The translations under genes were made by a program, and so were the position numbers. DNA of 64,000 nt, from positions 11,955,026-12,019,025 of the forward strand of contig CM068321.1 in the NCBI GenBank assembly GCA_034766995.1. The letters are read 5' to 3'. The notes below the pieces were generated by a model, which searched no databases, had not been told where the DNA came from, and was given only the letters and a program-made list of their open reading frames with translations. The stretch's first letter is position 1; the number at the start of each line of letters is the position of its first letter. The stretch is from Acanthacorydalis orientalis (taxonomy: Eukaryota; Arthropoda; Insecta; Megaloptera; Corydalidae). Positions 12,792 to 24,356 of the stretch are shown here, in pieces.

Positions 12792-14981
12792 CAGAATATG
12801 CAGCTGCAACTCATATCCTTTCTATATTCAACTAGAAATCGAGTCATAACAGTGAAACGGAAGTCACTTTTTGTTTTGCAATCTCCGGTTTATCTATCGA
12901 TATAATACTATGTGACATATAAGGGAATTGAATTTTTCTACACGTATCTGTTAAATAAAATACGTTTTATTTTATACCCTTTTCTATATTTAGATAGTAT
13001 CGTTATATTTCATCCAATTCGAGTATTTCATTTTTTTTAAGAGAAAATGTCAAGTTTTTCTTTCTATTTATTTTGGTAGCATCGTAGGACTTTCATATAA
13101 AAATATTATAATATCTAAATATTCACAAAATGCTTTAACTACTTATTTCTTATTGTGTTAAAAATAAAAATGTGAATATAGTTATTATTACTAATATGGA
13201 TTGATCTAGAATTTTATTTAACTGTTAGTCATTTTTGAAACATTAATTTTACATTAAAAAAAATTTGTATGAGGAACAGTTCATATCTGAAAATTACTTA
13301 ATACTTTTTAAAAAAAAAACAAAATACAAGTGTTTAAAATTTAACAATAATCTTAAAAAAATCAGTATAAATCATATTTCTTTTTTAAAAAAAAATATGA
13401 CAAAACTACAGGCAGTTCTTCTAAATAAAACAACTTCGTGGGTTTATTTTCTCCCTCCACCAAACCATTTTTACTTATAAAACATATCTATTTCAAGCTA
13501 CGTGCTTGTATTTTAAATGAAAAAGAAAGAATCAATTCAACAATCATTCCAATAACTCAATATCACCTATATGTAAGTCCTATTCATGTGTACTATTCGC
13601 CTAAACTGAACTGCTTTACAACGCTGTATGAACATTTTCAACGATTGAATATATTTTGCGTTCGAGATGCAGATCTGAAACGGAAGCAGGGGCAAAAAAA
13701 GAAACGTGACGTGCAGGAACAAAAAAGAAAACTAGCACGAGCGATGTTGCCGTCACGTTCAGTTGATATCACTGAATGTAGAAATGATTTTGAATTGCGA
13801 TGACAGCGGAGAAGGAATCAATTCTCGAACGAATTTTCTTATTTCTGACCCTATGCAGTCGAACAACATTATACATTGAATTCGTTTCTCGACACCTTAG
13901 TAATAATATTTTTTTTCCAAATATATCTGGTGCTTACAAGAGAATCAAATAAATATTGACAGAGATGAAGAAATGAATACAAATATTGAGGTTTGAATTT
14001 ATAGATAGACAAAAATCTATTTTACTGCATTTTTTGATTGTATCAACAGAAGAGTTTGTTAAGCAATACACTTATCATTATCATCAAAAATATAACAAAT
14101 GACTTCATTTAAGACAGTATACTATATGATGTTTATTTATAAACAAATTAGTCATATTAATTCAAATTAATTACTGCAATGCTACCAAATATTATTTTTA
14201 TCTTGTACTGCTTATCTTTTTATGCTCGTTTTAGATTATTATAAAATTTAAATTCTTAATAATTTAATATTAAACAGTTTCATAAACAAGAAAAAAATAT
14301 ACATTTTTAAAACATACTCGTAAGTATAATTTATGTTTACATGAAAGAAAACAATTTAAAAAAATTCATAGACGTGAATCAGTGTAAAAGTTCTGTATAT
14401 AAAAATAAAAGATTGGTATCTTATTATTACATATTTATTCCGTTATAGTTATACTTGTAAACAAATTGCACTTAAATCAGCCTTGACTATATTTAGTAAA
14501 TGGAAACATTTCGATTTCTTTCTTTTTTTCGGATTTTTTCATTGTTAAGATTTTTTAATTTAATTTCTTCACATACTTGAATTAGTTACCCAATATGCAA
14601 TAAATGAAATGTTTATTTTAACAATTAAATAAAATAATGAACTTTGAAATAATTATTTGTAAGAAAACGTACGTTAACAAATTTTTTTTAAAAAATTTAA
14701 GAAAGGACAAAATATATCTACATAAATATTTTCTTGATAGTCTCTACATTTTTGAGTTATTTGAATCTCTGTCATCCACTACTAGATTCGAAAATAGATA
14801 ACGAAAAGACTCTCATATATTTTAAAGAGATGAAGACCATTAGGTCAACTTATCAATAAGATCACAGATACAAAAAACACAATTATAATTTCCATATGTA
14901 ATTATCTTAATTATAAATAAAAGTGATATTAAATCTGTTTTTTTTATAATTGGGTTTCATAAACAGCCTTTTTTCTGAATG

Positions 14982-15145
14982 TATATATATATATATAAAT
15001 ATATAATTAAATTTATCCACAAAAGAGTTTCGATGATGTTGACATATCTATTTATAACGTCGAAGTTTCTATGGTACTCAAATATGTTTATCTGACTACG
15101 ATAATGATTATATGGACATACTAACGTATATATTTCTATACATAT

Positions 15146-15178
<33 letters not shown>

Positions 15179-15466
15179 ATATCAAAATTATCCACAAAAC
15201 ACTATAAAATAACACATTAAAAAAAGAACCTATCTGCAAGAAAATTTATATAGATATAGTAACATATACGAGTATATTATATATATATATATATAAATAT
15301 GACGTCGACTTATTTATTTGAGATGTGGCTTCTATGATATCCAAATATGTTTATTGTTTCATTCGGTTATATATACATCCTTATAATTGACAAATGGGCG
15401 AGCGCTGCGAACCCGGGGGTCGGTGAACTGAGCGAGCAGAAGGTGAAGCTCCCCCAACATATGTAT
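14982..15466 (+). repeat. Modular repeat cluster A with GC-rich tail
   Basis: Two AT-linked modules followed by a tail. Module 1 (15010-15135) contains TATTTATAACGTCGAAG and CTACGATAATGATTATATGG. Module 2 (15180-15260) starts ATCAAAATTATCCACAAAAC. The tail (15300-15462) starts GACGTCGACTTATTTATTTG, passes TATGTTTATTGTTTCATTCG and ends in an unusually GC-rich block, GGGCGAGCGCTGCGAACCCG (from 15398), running to GTGAAGCTCCCCC. The same order of modules recurs at 30.1-30.6 kb. Family unknown; no coding sequence. Confidence 0.8.
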
Positions 15467-15503
15467 ATATCTATCTATCTATCTATATATATATATATAT
15501 ATA
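15466..15503. repeat. (TCTA)n(TA)n compound microsatellite
   Basis: Directly follows the GC-rich tail of repeat cluster A. Confidence 0.95.
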
Positions 15504-16147
15504 TGTTTTAATCATTTCTCAATTTGGTATTCATGACTTCATTATCATTTTTAATCTGACAATTTAATAGACAAGAATGTTTGACAGTAAAATCTTGGCA
15601 TTACAAAAAAACGTATATTTATCTGCACCTTTTTTTTATAGAAATTAATCATTATGTTATGAATTAAAATTGAAAATGAAACAATTCTAAGAAATATAGT
15701 AAACTTAATAAACTTATTTAGTCTACAGACTTCTCTTTCTGAAAAATAATTTACTATATTTGAACATTAAGATATAATATGAATAAAAAGTTAAAGTTCT
15801 TATTGAATTGAAAAATTATCACGATATGAAGAAAGAGAACAATGGATACTATAATTTTTGTTTTACCCAAACAATGAAATTTTATTCGCCATGTTGGAGA
15901 ATAACAATTCTGTTAAAATGTCCAACTATCACACGATTGAATATTTTATTGTAATTCTAAAACGAATGCTTAATTTTCTGTTCGTAATCTACATATTCGT
16001 ATTGAAATTAATTTATATGATTTTATTGTAAAACCAAATTTCATTTTATACTCGTATAATTCTATTTGTTCACATTTCATAACATTTGAAAACTCCATTC
16101 ATATATCGTGTACATGCATATATGTGAATATATATGCATATTATATT

Positions 16148-16350
16148 TTATAAACAGCAAACGATAAAGTTTTCCGAATTCCATAATGACATTTTATTTA
16201 CAATGGCACAAGTTATTGCATCAAAGAAAACCTCTAACCTCAATGCTGCATTATTATTCCATTGTTCCAGTTCGCATTGTGAAAGTTTACTTTTGGGGTC
16301 AGAGCTAGTTAGTTCGAGCTTCCTAAATGTATTATTTATCAAGAATTTCA
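16148..16350 (-). CDS. Possible coding exon of unknown function (low confidence)
   Basis: The minus strand is open from 16350 to a stop at 16148, about 67 codons, with a non-low-complexity peptide including LELTSSDPKSKLSQCELEQW and LRLEVFFDAITCAIVNKM. There is no ATG at its start: the frame begins GTG AAA TTC right after TTGAGTTGCAG, which looks like a splice acceptor, so it could be a terminal exon. The plus strand is also open over much of the same span, so chance remains possible. I recognise no family. Confidence 0.2.
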
Positions 16351-16536
16351 CTGCAACTCAAACAATACTAGATATTGTCTAGTAATTTACTCCTTTGTAT
16401 ATTCACATGCACGTTTATACACATGTACGTGCATTCGAGCGACCGCAAATTGGTTTATATATATAATCACTTAATATATTGGTCGCTAGTATAGTTAAGT
16501 TTATATTAGGAAAATTATTCTGTTATTATATACATA

Positions 16537-16591
16537 TCTCTCTCTCTCTCTATCTATATATATATATATAGATAGATAGATAGATAGATAT
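16537..16591. repeat. (CT)n(TCTA)(TA)n(GATA)n palindromic compound repeat
   Basis: TCTA on the left and GATA on the right of the TA core form one long palindrome able to extrude as a hairpin. Confidence 0.95.
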
Positions 16592-16698
16592 GTTACCTGC
16601 ATAGCTTTTTTACAAATTGTTAGACAATCGTTTATACTTACATGGCAGTTACAAGGCCTTACAAACCAAAAAGATCTTTAAAGTAGAAACTTTTGCAT

Positions 16699-16790
16699 GA
16701 AATAATTTAAATGAAGACCTTATTATCAACCAATAAACAGGAAATAATTTAAATGAAGACCTTATTATCAACCAATAAACAGGAAATAAT
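16699..16790. repeat. 42 bp tandem duplication (2.2 copies)
   Basis: Unit beginning GAAATAATTTAAATGAAGAC at 16699, repeated without visible change at 16741, with a partial third unit (GAAATAAT) from 16783. Exact identity implies a recent duplication. Confidence 0.95.
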
Positions 16791-17599
16791 TTTATTTCTT
16801 ACTGTTGTTTAGTTCGTCCAAAGAATTATCTTATCAAAAAATAAAAAAAATATTTACTCTCATATCCTGAGTAGATAATATTTGTTGATATCCCTTATAA
16901 GAGAGTGAATAAACAAATTAAACGTTTATAAAACATATCTCCAAAATCTATCTACATTGTCACATAAAATGGAATTTATGTCTTCAGCGCATAATGAGAG
17001 AATAACAATGTCACATGAGACTTTGATTTGTATTTCTTCTTTGTTTTTTTCATTTCATTATTGTACCTAAAATTTATTTCTATGCATGCAGACAGTATCT
17101 ACCTTAATTTTTTTATCTTTTGATATCTTTAGTTTCTGTTTTATTTCTCATTTTGTTATTTTCCTATTATTTGGAAAAATAAAAAACAGATCATTTTACA
17201 ATAGAATAAAGATAATGTATAATAACATAATAGATTAACATTTGATCGAATATATGTGATTTTAATATACTTCAATTATTAATAAATTTAATTGTTTTTC
17301 ACAATCATTTAATATTTAATTAAATATATTTCTCGTCTCTTTTAGTTTAAAAGTACAATTAAGTTAAGCATTGAATTTGAATTAAAATTAAAATGTATTA
17401 TTTCGTATTCCTTTACTTACAATCTACTTCTATTTTCTTTATATCTGTAAATATTTAAATTACTTTTTGGCTTAACAATTATACAAATATAAAATGAAAT
17501 AGTTTTTTTCCTTGGGGTAGACTTATTCATATAAAAATATCTAAAAAAATATTCACGTAAACGTCAAAGAATAAAAAAGAAAAATGTTATTTTTTTCCA

Positions 17600-17950
17600 T
17601 AGCCGGGAATTAATTAAATAAATCGTACAAACAGACGACTACCCGCTTTCTTAACGGTACGTAGTAGGTCGAGTACAGTGGCAGTGGACAGGCAGCAGTT
17701 TTAGTTTACACGAACAGAAAATACTTGGAAGTTTAGAAAACGAGGATATGAAGAAATAAAACTTTTTGATTAGCTTGACGGCGTTAGTTAGAAAGTTTCC
17801 TGTCTGCCTGTATGTTTCAACACTGGCATGAGATGCACGACGATCAAAACAACCCTTCCACTCGCCACTTTTCAGTCGTCAAGATCACTTTATGGCAAAG
17901 GTGTTTGCGTTTTTCTTGTTTTCTTTCCTTGTCAGAAGTGAATTACTTTG
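17600..17950. promoter_or_regulatory. Complex block upstream of the MARCH gene
   Basis: Includes CTTAACGGTACGTAGTAGGT, GTGGCAGTGGACAGGCAGCA and AGCTTGACGGCGTTAG. It sits 1.7 kb upstream of the MARCH ATG and could be a distal promoter or enhancer; no ORF supports coding. Confidence 0.2.
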
Positions 17951-18999
17951 ATTTCATTTCCTTTGGATGTAAATACATTAATATATATATATATATATAT
18001 ATATTTGTCGTTTATTTTTTTATTATATATGTATATGTCGTTAATAAATTTCCGTTAAAATTAAGGATTACTATTTTCTTGAATTTATATACCAACAAGA
18101 TCATTTAATGATAATTATTTTATTTATATCAAAAATAAAAAATAATTTACAACGTTTGCTAATAAACGGTTATTTTAGTTTAAATTACAATAATTGTATT
18201 TTAGTAAAATACCTTTTTTTGATAAACTTAAATTTTGCAAATCATTTTTATAAGAGTTTTAAAAAGTAACCAATATAAAAATATGTATCATAAATTATAA
18301 CAATATAAACATGTTTCAAAGATATTTCAATTTAATACAATGAAAGGTTCAGAGCTAATTTCAAATATTAATATATATATATATATATATATATAGGGCT
18401 TCTGAACTAAAACTATTTATATTATACAGACATAAAATCCTTTTGCTTATAGTGAGAGACGAAAATTATTTTTATATGTACGCTATTAATATTTGGTAAT
18501 AGTTCAGTTTAATGGCTTTTGTTAAAATGCACTTAAAATAATCGATTTTTTTTGCTAAATCGATTGATTCCAATGCAAAAAGTGATTTTAAGTAGGGAGA
18601 ACAATTAATTTGCAATAAACAATGTGAGAAAAAAATTATTTACGAATATTTTTATATAAAGTATGAGGATATTTTTTGTAAGTCAATCGGTTGAGGATTA
18701 TTGCAAACTTTAAAAATATTCATACAAAAACTTGAAATATGAAATTTTAATTTGAATATAAAATAAAAAGTACTTTGAATAACTTACTTTACTAATATAA
18801 AATAAATTACCAAATATAAACATTTATTTCTGGAGATATTTGAAAAATCTGAAATATCTAAAGTATTTTCCTATCATAATACTCTTGTATAAGAAAATAT
18901 AATGTAAGACTTTTTCTTGAACTCAAGATTTCTAAGATTTTAATTACTTCATCCTCTTGATTATAATATATTCTCTTCGTACTATATGTGTTTACAAAC

Positions 19000-19030
<31 letters not shown>

Positions 19031-19479
19031 CAAAGTATCATTGATTTGAAACAATCCTCTGAAATTCATTTAATTTTTACTACAAAATTTTACAACACTT
19101 CTTCAAAATTATAGCTTATTGCGCATGGATTTTGTGAAAGTTATATAAAAAATTATGTATTATTGAATCTAAAGTTCTATATACAATAATTAAAAATATC
19201 TTTTTTATTTATAAACAAAATATTTATCTTCGTTTTATTAAAAAATAATTAATTTATTGTTTTTTCGTGTTGAAAATAACGTATTAAAAATAATTCTAGT
19301 AAAATATTAAGTACATATTAAGTATAAATAGTTTTACTTTAATAATTTATTACTTTAATATTGAACATATTAACGAAACGTCAAAGCAATCTTATTCAAA
19401 TACAAAATTTGCATTAAATAAAAACATCAGAAAAATGTTACCTAAATGTCAAAATCTGTCAAATAACATTCGTACTTTA

Positions 19480-19649
19480 AAATTTCCATTCGACTCATAG
19501 AAAATTTCAAGTATTTGTTTTCATTCGCAATAAAACGTACTGTGAAACAAGATGTTCCTCTAACGTAATGTAAACGAAGACGTTCTAACAACGTTGTCGC
19601 ACGAAAACGAAACCGCAACCGTTTAACTTAACCTTGTATTTTCGTTACA
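19480..19649 (+). promoter_or_regulatory. Putative 5' leader/promoter of the MARCH gene with two very short uORFs
   Basis: About 170 bp before the ATG changes from AT-rich spacer to CpG-containing sequence, as expected for a leader or promoter-proximal region. It holds two upstream start codons: ATG-TTC-CTC-TAA at 19552-19563 and the minimal start-stop ATGTAA at 19568-19573. If transcription begins upstream of 19550 these could lower or condition translation of the main frame. No TATA box or initiator could be assigned with confidence, and the transcription start is unknown. Confidence 0.4.
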
Positions 19650-20474
19650 ATGAACGCACCATTGTCGGACAACGATGAAGATTCGGAACGGTCACCGTCA
19701 AGAGAGACTTCTGTATCAATTCAAGGAAGTATACCGCTGTTACCGACCACTCTATCGAGAAGCTGTGGCACGTTGAGTGGTAGCTCCTTGCACGCATTTC
19801 CTTCAAATAGTACGCAACGTCGAGAGAGCGTGTCGTGCACTCAAACGCAACCGGAACTTAGTTTCTCGTTGCTGAATCTTACATGTTCCGAGCGAAGTCT
19901 GACGTATCCGGCCTCGAACGGAACAAACAAGTCAACAGTGTCCACATCCGGTTCCGTTCTGTGTAGAATCTGTCACGGCAACACTGCTCGCGAGCCTCTG
20001 ATATCGCCGTGCGACTGCAAAGGAAGTCTAGCGTACGTACACCTTTCCTGTCTGGAAAGATGGTTGAATCAGACGTCACGAAACTATTGCGAACTGTGTC
20101 TGTTCCAATTTAACGCCGTGCAGAACAGACGTTACGGCCTACTAGAATCGTTCCGCATTTGGATTAGACATCCACAGAATCGTTCGACGCTTCAATCGGA
20201 TCTGTTGATTACCGCGTTGTTGACCATCGTCACGGCCGGTCTAGTATCCGTCTGTCTATTCGGTATGCAGTATTTTATTATGGAGAGTGAGAAGATAGGA
20301 GTTCCAAATATATGGACGAAAATATCGATCTGTTTTTTCCTAGGGATAGTATTAATAGCGTATACATTCACGCTGTATTTGTTGATCAAAGATCATTTTA
20401 TTCCATGGTATTATTGGTGGAGACATACTGTTAATGTAAGACTGGTACTGAATAATTTTAATGAACGACCGTGA
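19650..20474 (+). CDS. MARCH-family (RING-CH) membrane E3 ubiquitin ligase, MARCHF2/3-like
   Basis: Predicted E3 ligase that would transfer ubiquitin from an E2 to membrane-protein substrates at endosomal or secretory membranes; that role is inferred from the MARCH family. The 274-residue protein has a Ser/Thr-rich N-terminal region (about 1-100), then a complete C4HC3 RING-CH: C105, C108, C121, C123, H131, C134, C147, C150, with W138 in the usual place. Two hydrophobic segments follow (about 184-210 and 225-247), joined by a short polar loop, and a short basic tail. This order and length match vertebrate MARCHF2/3 (roughly 250 residues). The start is well supported: it is the first in-frame ATG after an in-frame TAA at 19629, with A at -3. 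The 825 bp are uninterrupted, so the coding part has no intron. CpG and codon use are clearly richer than in the flanks. An ATTAAA at 20608 could serve polyadenylation. No neighbouring gene gives context. The exact orthologue is uncertain. Confidence 0.93.
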   Translation: MNAPLSDNDEDSERSPSRETSVSIQGSIPLLPTTLSRSCGTLSGSSLHAFPSNSTQRRESVSCTQTQPELSFSLLNLTCSERSLTYPASNGTNKSTVSTSGSVLCRICHGNTAREPLISPCDCKGSLAYVHLSCLERWLNQTSRNYCELCLFQFNAVQNRRYGLLESFRIWIRHPQNRSTLQSDLLITALLTIVTAGLVSVCLFGMQYFIMESEKIGVPNIWTKISICFFLGIVLIAYTFTLYLLIKDHFIPWYYWWRHTVNVRLVLNNFNERP

Positions 20475-21742
20475 GTTGAAGGTATCGAATTCATGCACGA
20501 GTTGATTTTTTTAGAACTTTTTTATTTTAAGATTGTACTTTGTGTGCTTAGTAAATGCATTTCACTAATTATTATCTATTTTCTTATATTATTTTCACTA
20601 TGTAAGAATTAAACATTAACACATAATTTATTTCTTTAAAAAGTAAGATTTTAATAATTAATAATGTATATATTTAAATCAGTTATTATCAATTTATAAC
20701 TTATCCTTTATCAACAACTATATTATTTTATGTCATTGAAGTCTTATATTTTTAAATCAATTTTTTATTTTCTTATATAGTAATAGATAATAGTATTTTA
20801 TTTTTTAACCGAAGACATACATTTTTAAAAAATGTAATCCTTGCTGTCATTTCTCATAACTCCCTTTTTGTATATATCCTGAATGAATTATTTAAAAAAT
20901 ATTTCATACCTTTATATTTGTGAAATCAAAACAAATTAATTAGAAAGTATAATGGATAATATAGTAACGATAAAATATTTAAAATTCTAAAAATTTATAA
21001 TTTCCGTCATTTTTTATTTATGTTTATTTCATATTTTGAATCCTTAAAAGGGGAATTTTTAATTTATTAACAGTTAAAAATAAATATATATTATAAATAT
21101 CCATACATTTTACACAAATCTGAAATATTACCCATTTTTAGTAAAACATTTGCTAAAATATTACAAATTCATCAGAAATAGTTGAAAACTAAAAATGTGT
21201 TATAACATGAGCATATAATAAGAACTCTAAATAAATGTAGGAGAACTGCAAAGAACTACATATAAAATTTAATTTATTATGAAATGAAAATGAAATTGAA
21301 AAATCTGCGAGCAAAATGAATTGAACAGCAATCGAAATATAGACTGTTTTGGAAAATCTAACGCCAGAGGTTTATATTATCAGATTATTTTTATTATGCA
21401 TGAAATATTCAATCGAACGGTAATCATCCATTCAATCAACCACATATATTATTTTTGGAATTAAGAGTAAGATTGTGACGTCTTATATCATGAGGTAATG
21501 GCTTCTCTATAATTGTTCTAAAGTATAAAAATCTCACAATAGTAATTAGATATTAATATAATTGAAGATTAATAGCAAAAACAAGAGATATAAGTCTAAA
21601 ATCATTAGATCTCTAATAAAATGTACATAAAAAAGGATTTTTTTGGTGGAGTGGAACAAAATTAGTCCAGGTTACAAACGAATCAATAATAAAAGCAAAA
21701 GACAATTGAACTAAATATTAAATCTTAAAAAGTATTTATTAA

Positions 21743-21770
21743 CATATATATATATATACATATATATTTA

Positions 21771-21815
<45 letters not shown>
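21743..21815. repeat. (TA)n microsatellite with interruptions
   Basis: Interrupted by ACATATATATTTATATTT; the pure part is 21777-21815. Confidence 0.95.
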
Positions 21816-21820
<5 letters not shown>

Positions 21821-22254
21821 GGTGTGTGTTTTCTTTTGGATTTTGTAAGTACTTCATTTTTAATGTGTCACTGCAGTTAAGAGTTATTCGAGCCATTTGT
21901 AAATTAATCAATCCTAAGTTATTAACTAAATATATTTTTTGTGTCAAATATGTCAATGTAATTCTTTTAAGTAATTTATTGAATGGTCCGAATTATTAAA
22001 AAAATTCTTTTAAAATTTCAAAAGTATAAGCATCAATCATAGTTAATAATTTCTTAAACTATTTACTATACTATATCATATAATACTATATAAATAATAT
22101 TTAAAATTATTTCATTAATAAAAATAAACTCTTGATAAAATCTCTAGCATGTTCAAATTAAAAATATTTTTTAATCTTATCGTTATATGCAAAATAATGA
22201 ATGTGTATATAAAAGTGTCAAGTAAATGTTACAATATTATTCTTATTTTATCAC

Positions 22255-22640
22255 CGGAAAAGTGTGAAATATATTGAAACATTCGCGTGCGTTCAATCTT
22301 ATCAACGAAATGTAACAGTTTAAACGGTAAACAATGGTCACAAACAATTAAGACGTAAGACACGTCGACGACAATGGACGGGCATAAAACGGTTTTAATT
22401 GTCCAATTGTTACAGCAGCATCAATTTGTCTCCGAAATAAAGTCATTTAACGTTTTAATCTGTCGAGTGTTAAGGAGTTCAAAGTGCGCGACGATGAAAA
22501 TGTTGAAAACATTTGTACACCTCAATCAGCCTTTATGAAAATTCTTGTGAAATGGAATTAATGAAATAGATGTACGGAAAGAAAAGAGGTAAGGAGGGCG
22601 CGGAATGTACTCTTTTACTGTTAAGATTTTATGTTCGTCA
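22255..22640. promoter_or_regulatory. Complex block downstream of the MARCH gene, candidate regulatory element
   Basis: Non-repetitive, CpG-bearing sequence (AAGACACGTCGACGACAATG, AAGTGCGCGACGATG) about 1.8 kb 3' of the MARCH stop. AGAGGTAAGGAG at about 22586 is a fair donor match, so an exon end is possible, but no coding frame was seen. Confidence 0.25.
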
Positions 22641-24356
22641 CGTCTTGGATTTTTACAAGTAACAGTAAAGTGAAATTTAACAAAAATTAAATTATTGTTT
22701 ATGTTGTTTCAAGAGAAAATTTTAAAAGGATTTGTTTAAAATTTTAACATTTTTTAAGTATATATTTAATAATTAAAACGGATTCAAACTCAATGTGTAT
22801 TTAATATATGTTTTACTGTGAATCATGCATTTTATAAAATAACGTTATATTAAATTTGAAAAAGATCTTAATTACACAAATCATTAAAAATATAACTTAT
22901 TTTAAAATTTGACAAAAACGAACATAAAAGAACAGATAAAATAAAACATAAATTTGTAACTATTCTTGATATTTCTTATTTTTTCATTATAAACGTTTTT
23001 GATAAAAATTACATGTTATAAAATAAAATGTTAATAAGTTCATTCAATCCATTAAAAACTTTCATGAATAAATATTAACAATAAACAGAGACTAAATATG
23101 ATTTCAAACATTAAAATCAAGCTAATATAATTTAAAAAAATGGTGAAGTTCATATAACTTAATGATATGCTACTTTATTGTTTTAATCAGTTATTGCTCA
23201 TGCCTAATTAAATTATTTTAGAAACATCCTTTTCTATAATCCGAGCTCTAAGATTGTTTAAACATAACCGAAAAAATTAATAAAATCGGTATTCATAATT
23301 TTATTAAACTACTTATAGGTAATAAAGTATATTAAAAAATGAGATACTTGTGAATGTTTACCAAGATGGTTGCAATATTTGAGATTCTAGTTAACTAAAT
23401 GTAAGTCGATTGCTTTCTATGTTTTTTTCAAATTTCATGTTATATAACAGTTCTTGTTTTTTACTAAATTAATTTCTGCCAATTTTAGCACCTTTTTACC
23501 TTTTGTTTTTATAATTAGCGAGCACAAGACAGATATATGATCAATAATTTTATGACTGAAATATTATTATGCGTAAATATATTTATCTACAATAAGGCTA
23601 ACATTTTTTACAGTTTTTGTTGAAACACAAACTAAATCGAAGAACTATATTCTACAGTTCAAAATAAAAAAAAATCGTTCTTATATAAACACCTCACGTC
23701 ATTTTTAACACTGTAAAACGTCACGTCACTTTTCTGTTCCTGACAAGATCTAATTTCCTTTCCGTTCATTTCATTTATATACATTTAGATTCGTAGTTTC
23801 AAAAGAGTTATCTATTTCTTGATTAAAATTTCCTGTTCTAGTGTTAATATCTCCATCTATGACTATTCTCGTATTAAATTTATTATCTAAAACAGCGTCT
23901 TTTTCCTTTCTTAGAATACTAGAATTATTTTTAAATCAATGTCAAGTTCCAGTTATACACTTTCTAGCACTATTTCGTTAATATTAGATTTAATATTTGT
24001 TAGTAACCAATAATATTATTCTTGTGTTATCTCTGCCTTTCTCTCTCTCTCTCTATATATATATATTAAAACAAATGTTATACTACAACAATCTGTGCCT
24101 AATGATTTTTGTTTTACTTCTATGTGATAAAAATATTTCCAAAATTCAATGTGTTTTTCTTTCAAGTATTGATCAGAAAAAATGACAAATCACATTATTT
24201 TCAGTCAAATGTGAGTATATAAAAGATATAGATTTATGATAAAGTAGTTGAGCGATTTGCATAAAGTCTGTTTTGAAATGAAAGTATTAATATAAATAAC
24301 GGAAAGATTAAATAAATAACACAAAAAAAAAACAACTTTTATTTTGTTGAATCAAA

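Larger units (their letters stand above)
11500..14981. other. AT-rich spacer, no gene seen
   Basis: Holds two microsatellites. A slightly more complex patch at 13590-13890 includes part of a 121-codon frame (13438-13803) with a lysine/arginine/glutamine-rich end; I see no family signature and do not call it. Confidence 0.6.
20475..24356. other. 3' flank of the MARCH gene and AT-rich spacer
   Basis: Expected to contain the 3' UTR (extent unknown), one microsatellite and the 22.3-22.6 kb complex block. A CTCTCTCTCT-TATA run lies at 24038-24067. No other gene seen. Confidence 0.6.

Noticed and set aside
13438..13803. 121-codon frame with a basic, Gln-rich end
   Set aside because: No recognisable motif; the first part is typical AT-driven translation and the basic part comes from A-rich sequence.
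19879..20389. Minus-strand frames opposite the MARCH gene
   Set aside because: Antisense shadows of a well-supported coding sequence.
22575..22600. AGAGGTAAGG donor-like motif as another recursive splice site
   Set aside because: The sequence before the AG is purine-rich, with no acceptor tract, so at most it is a plain donor.
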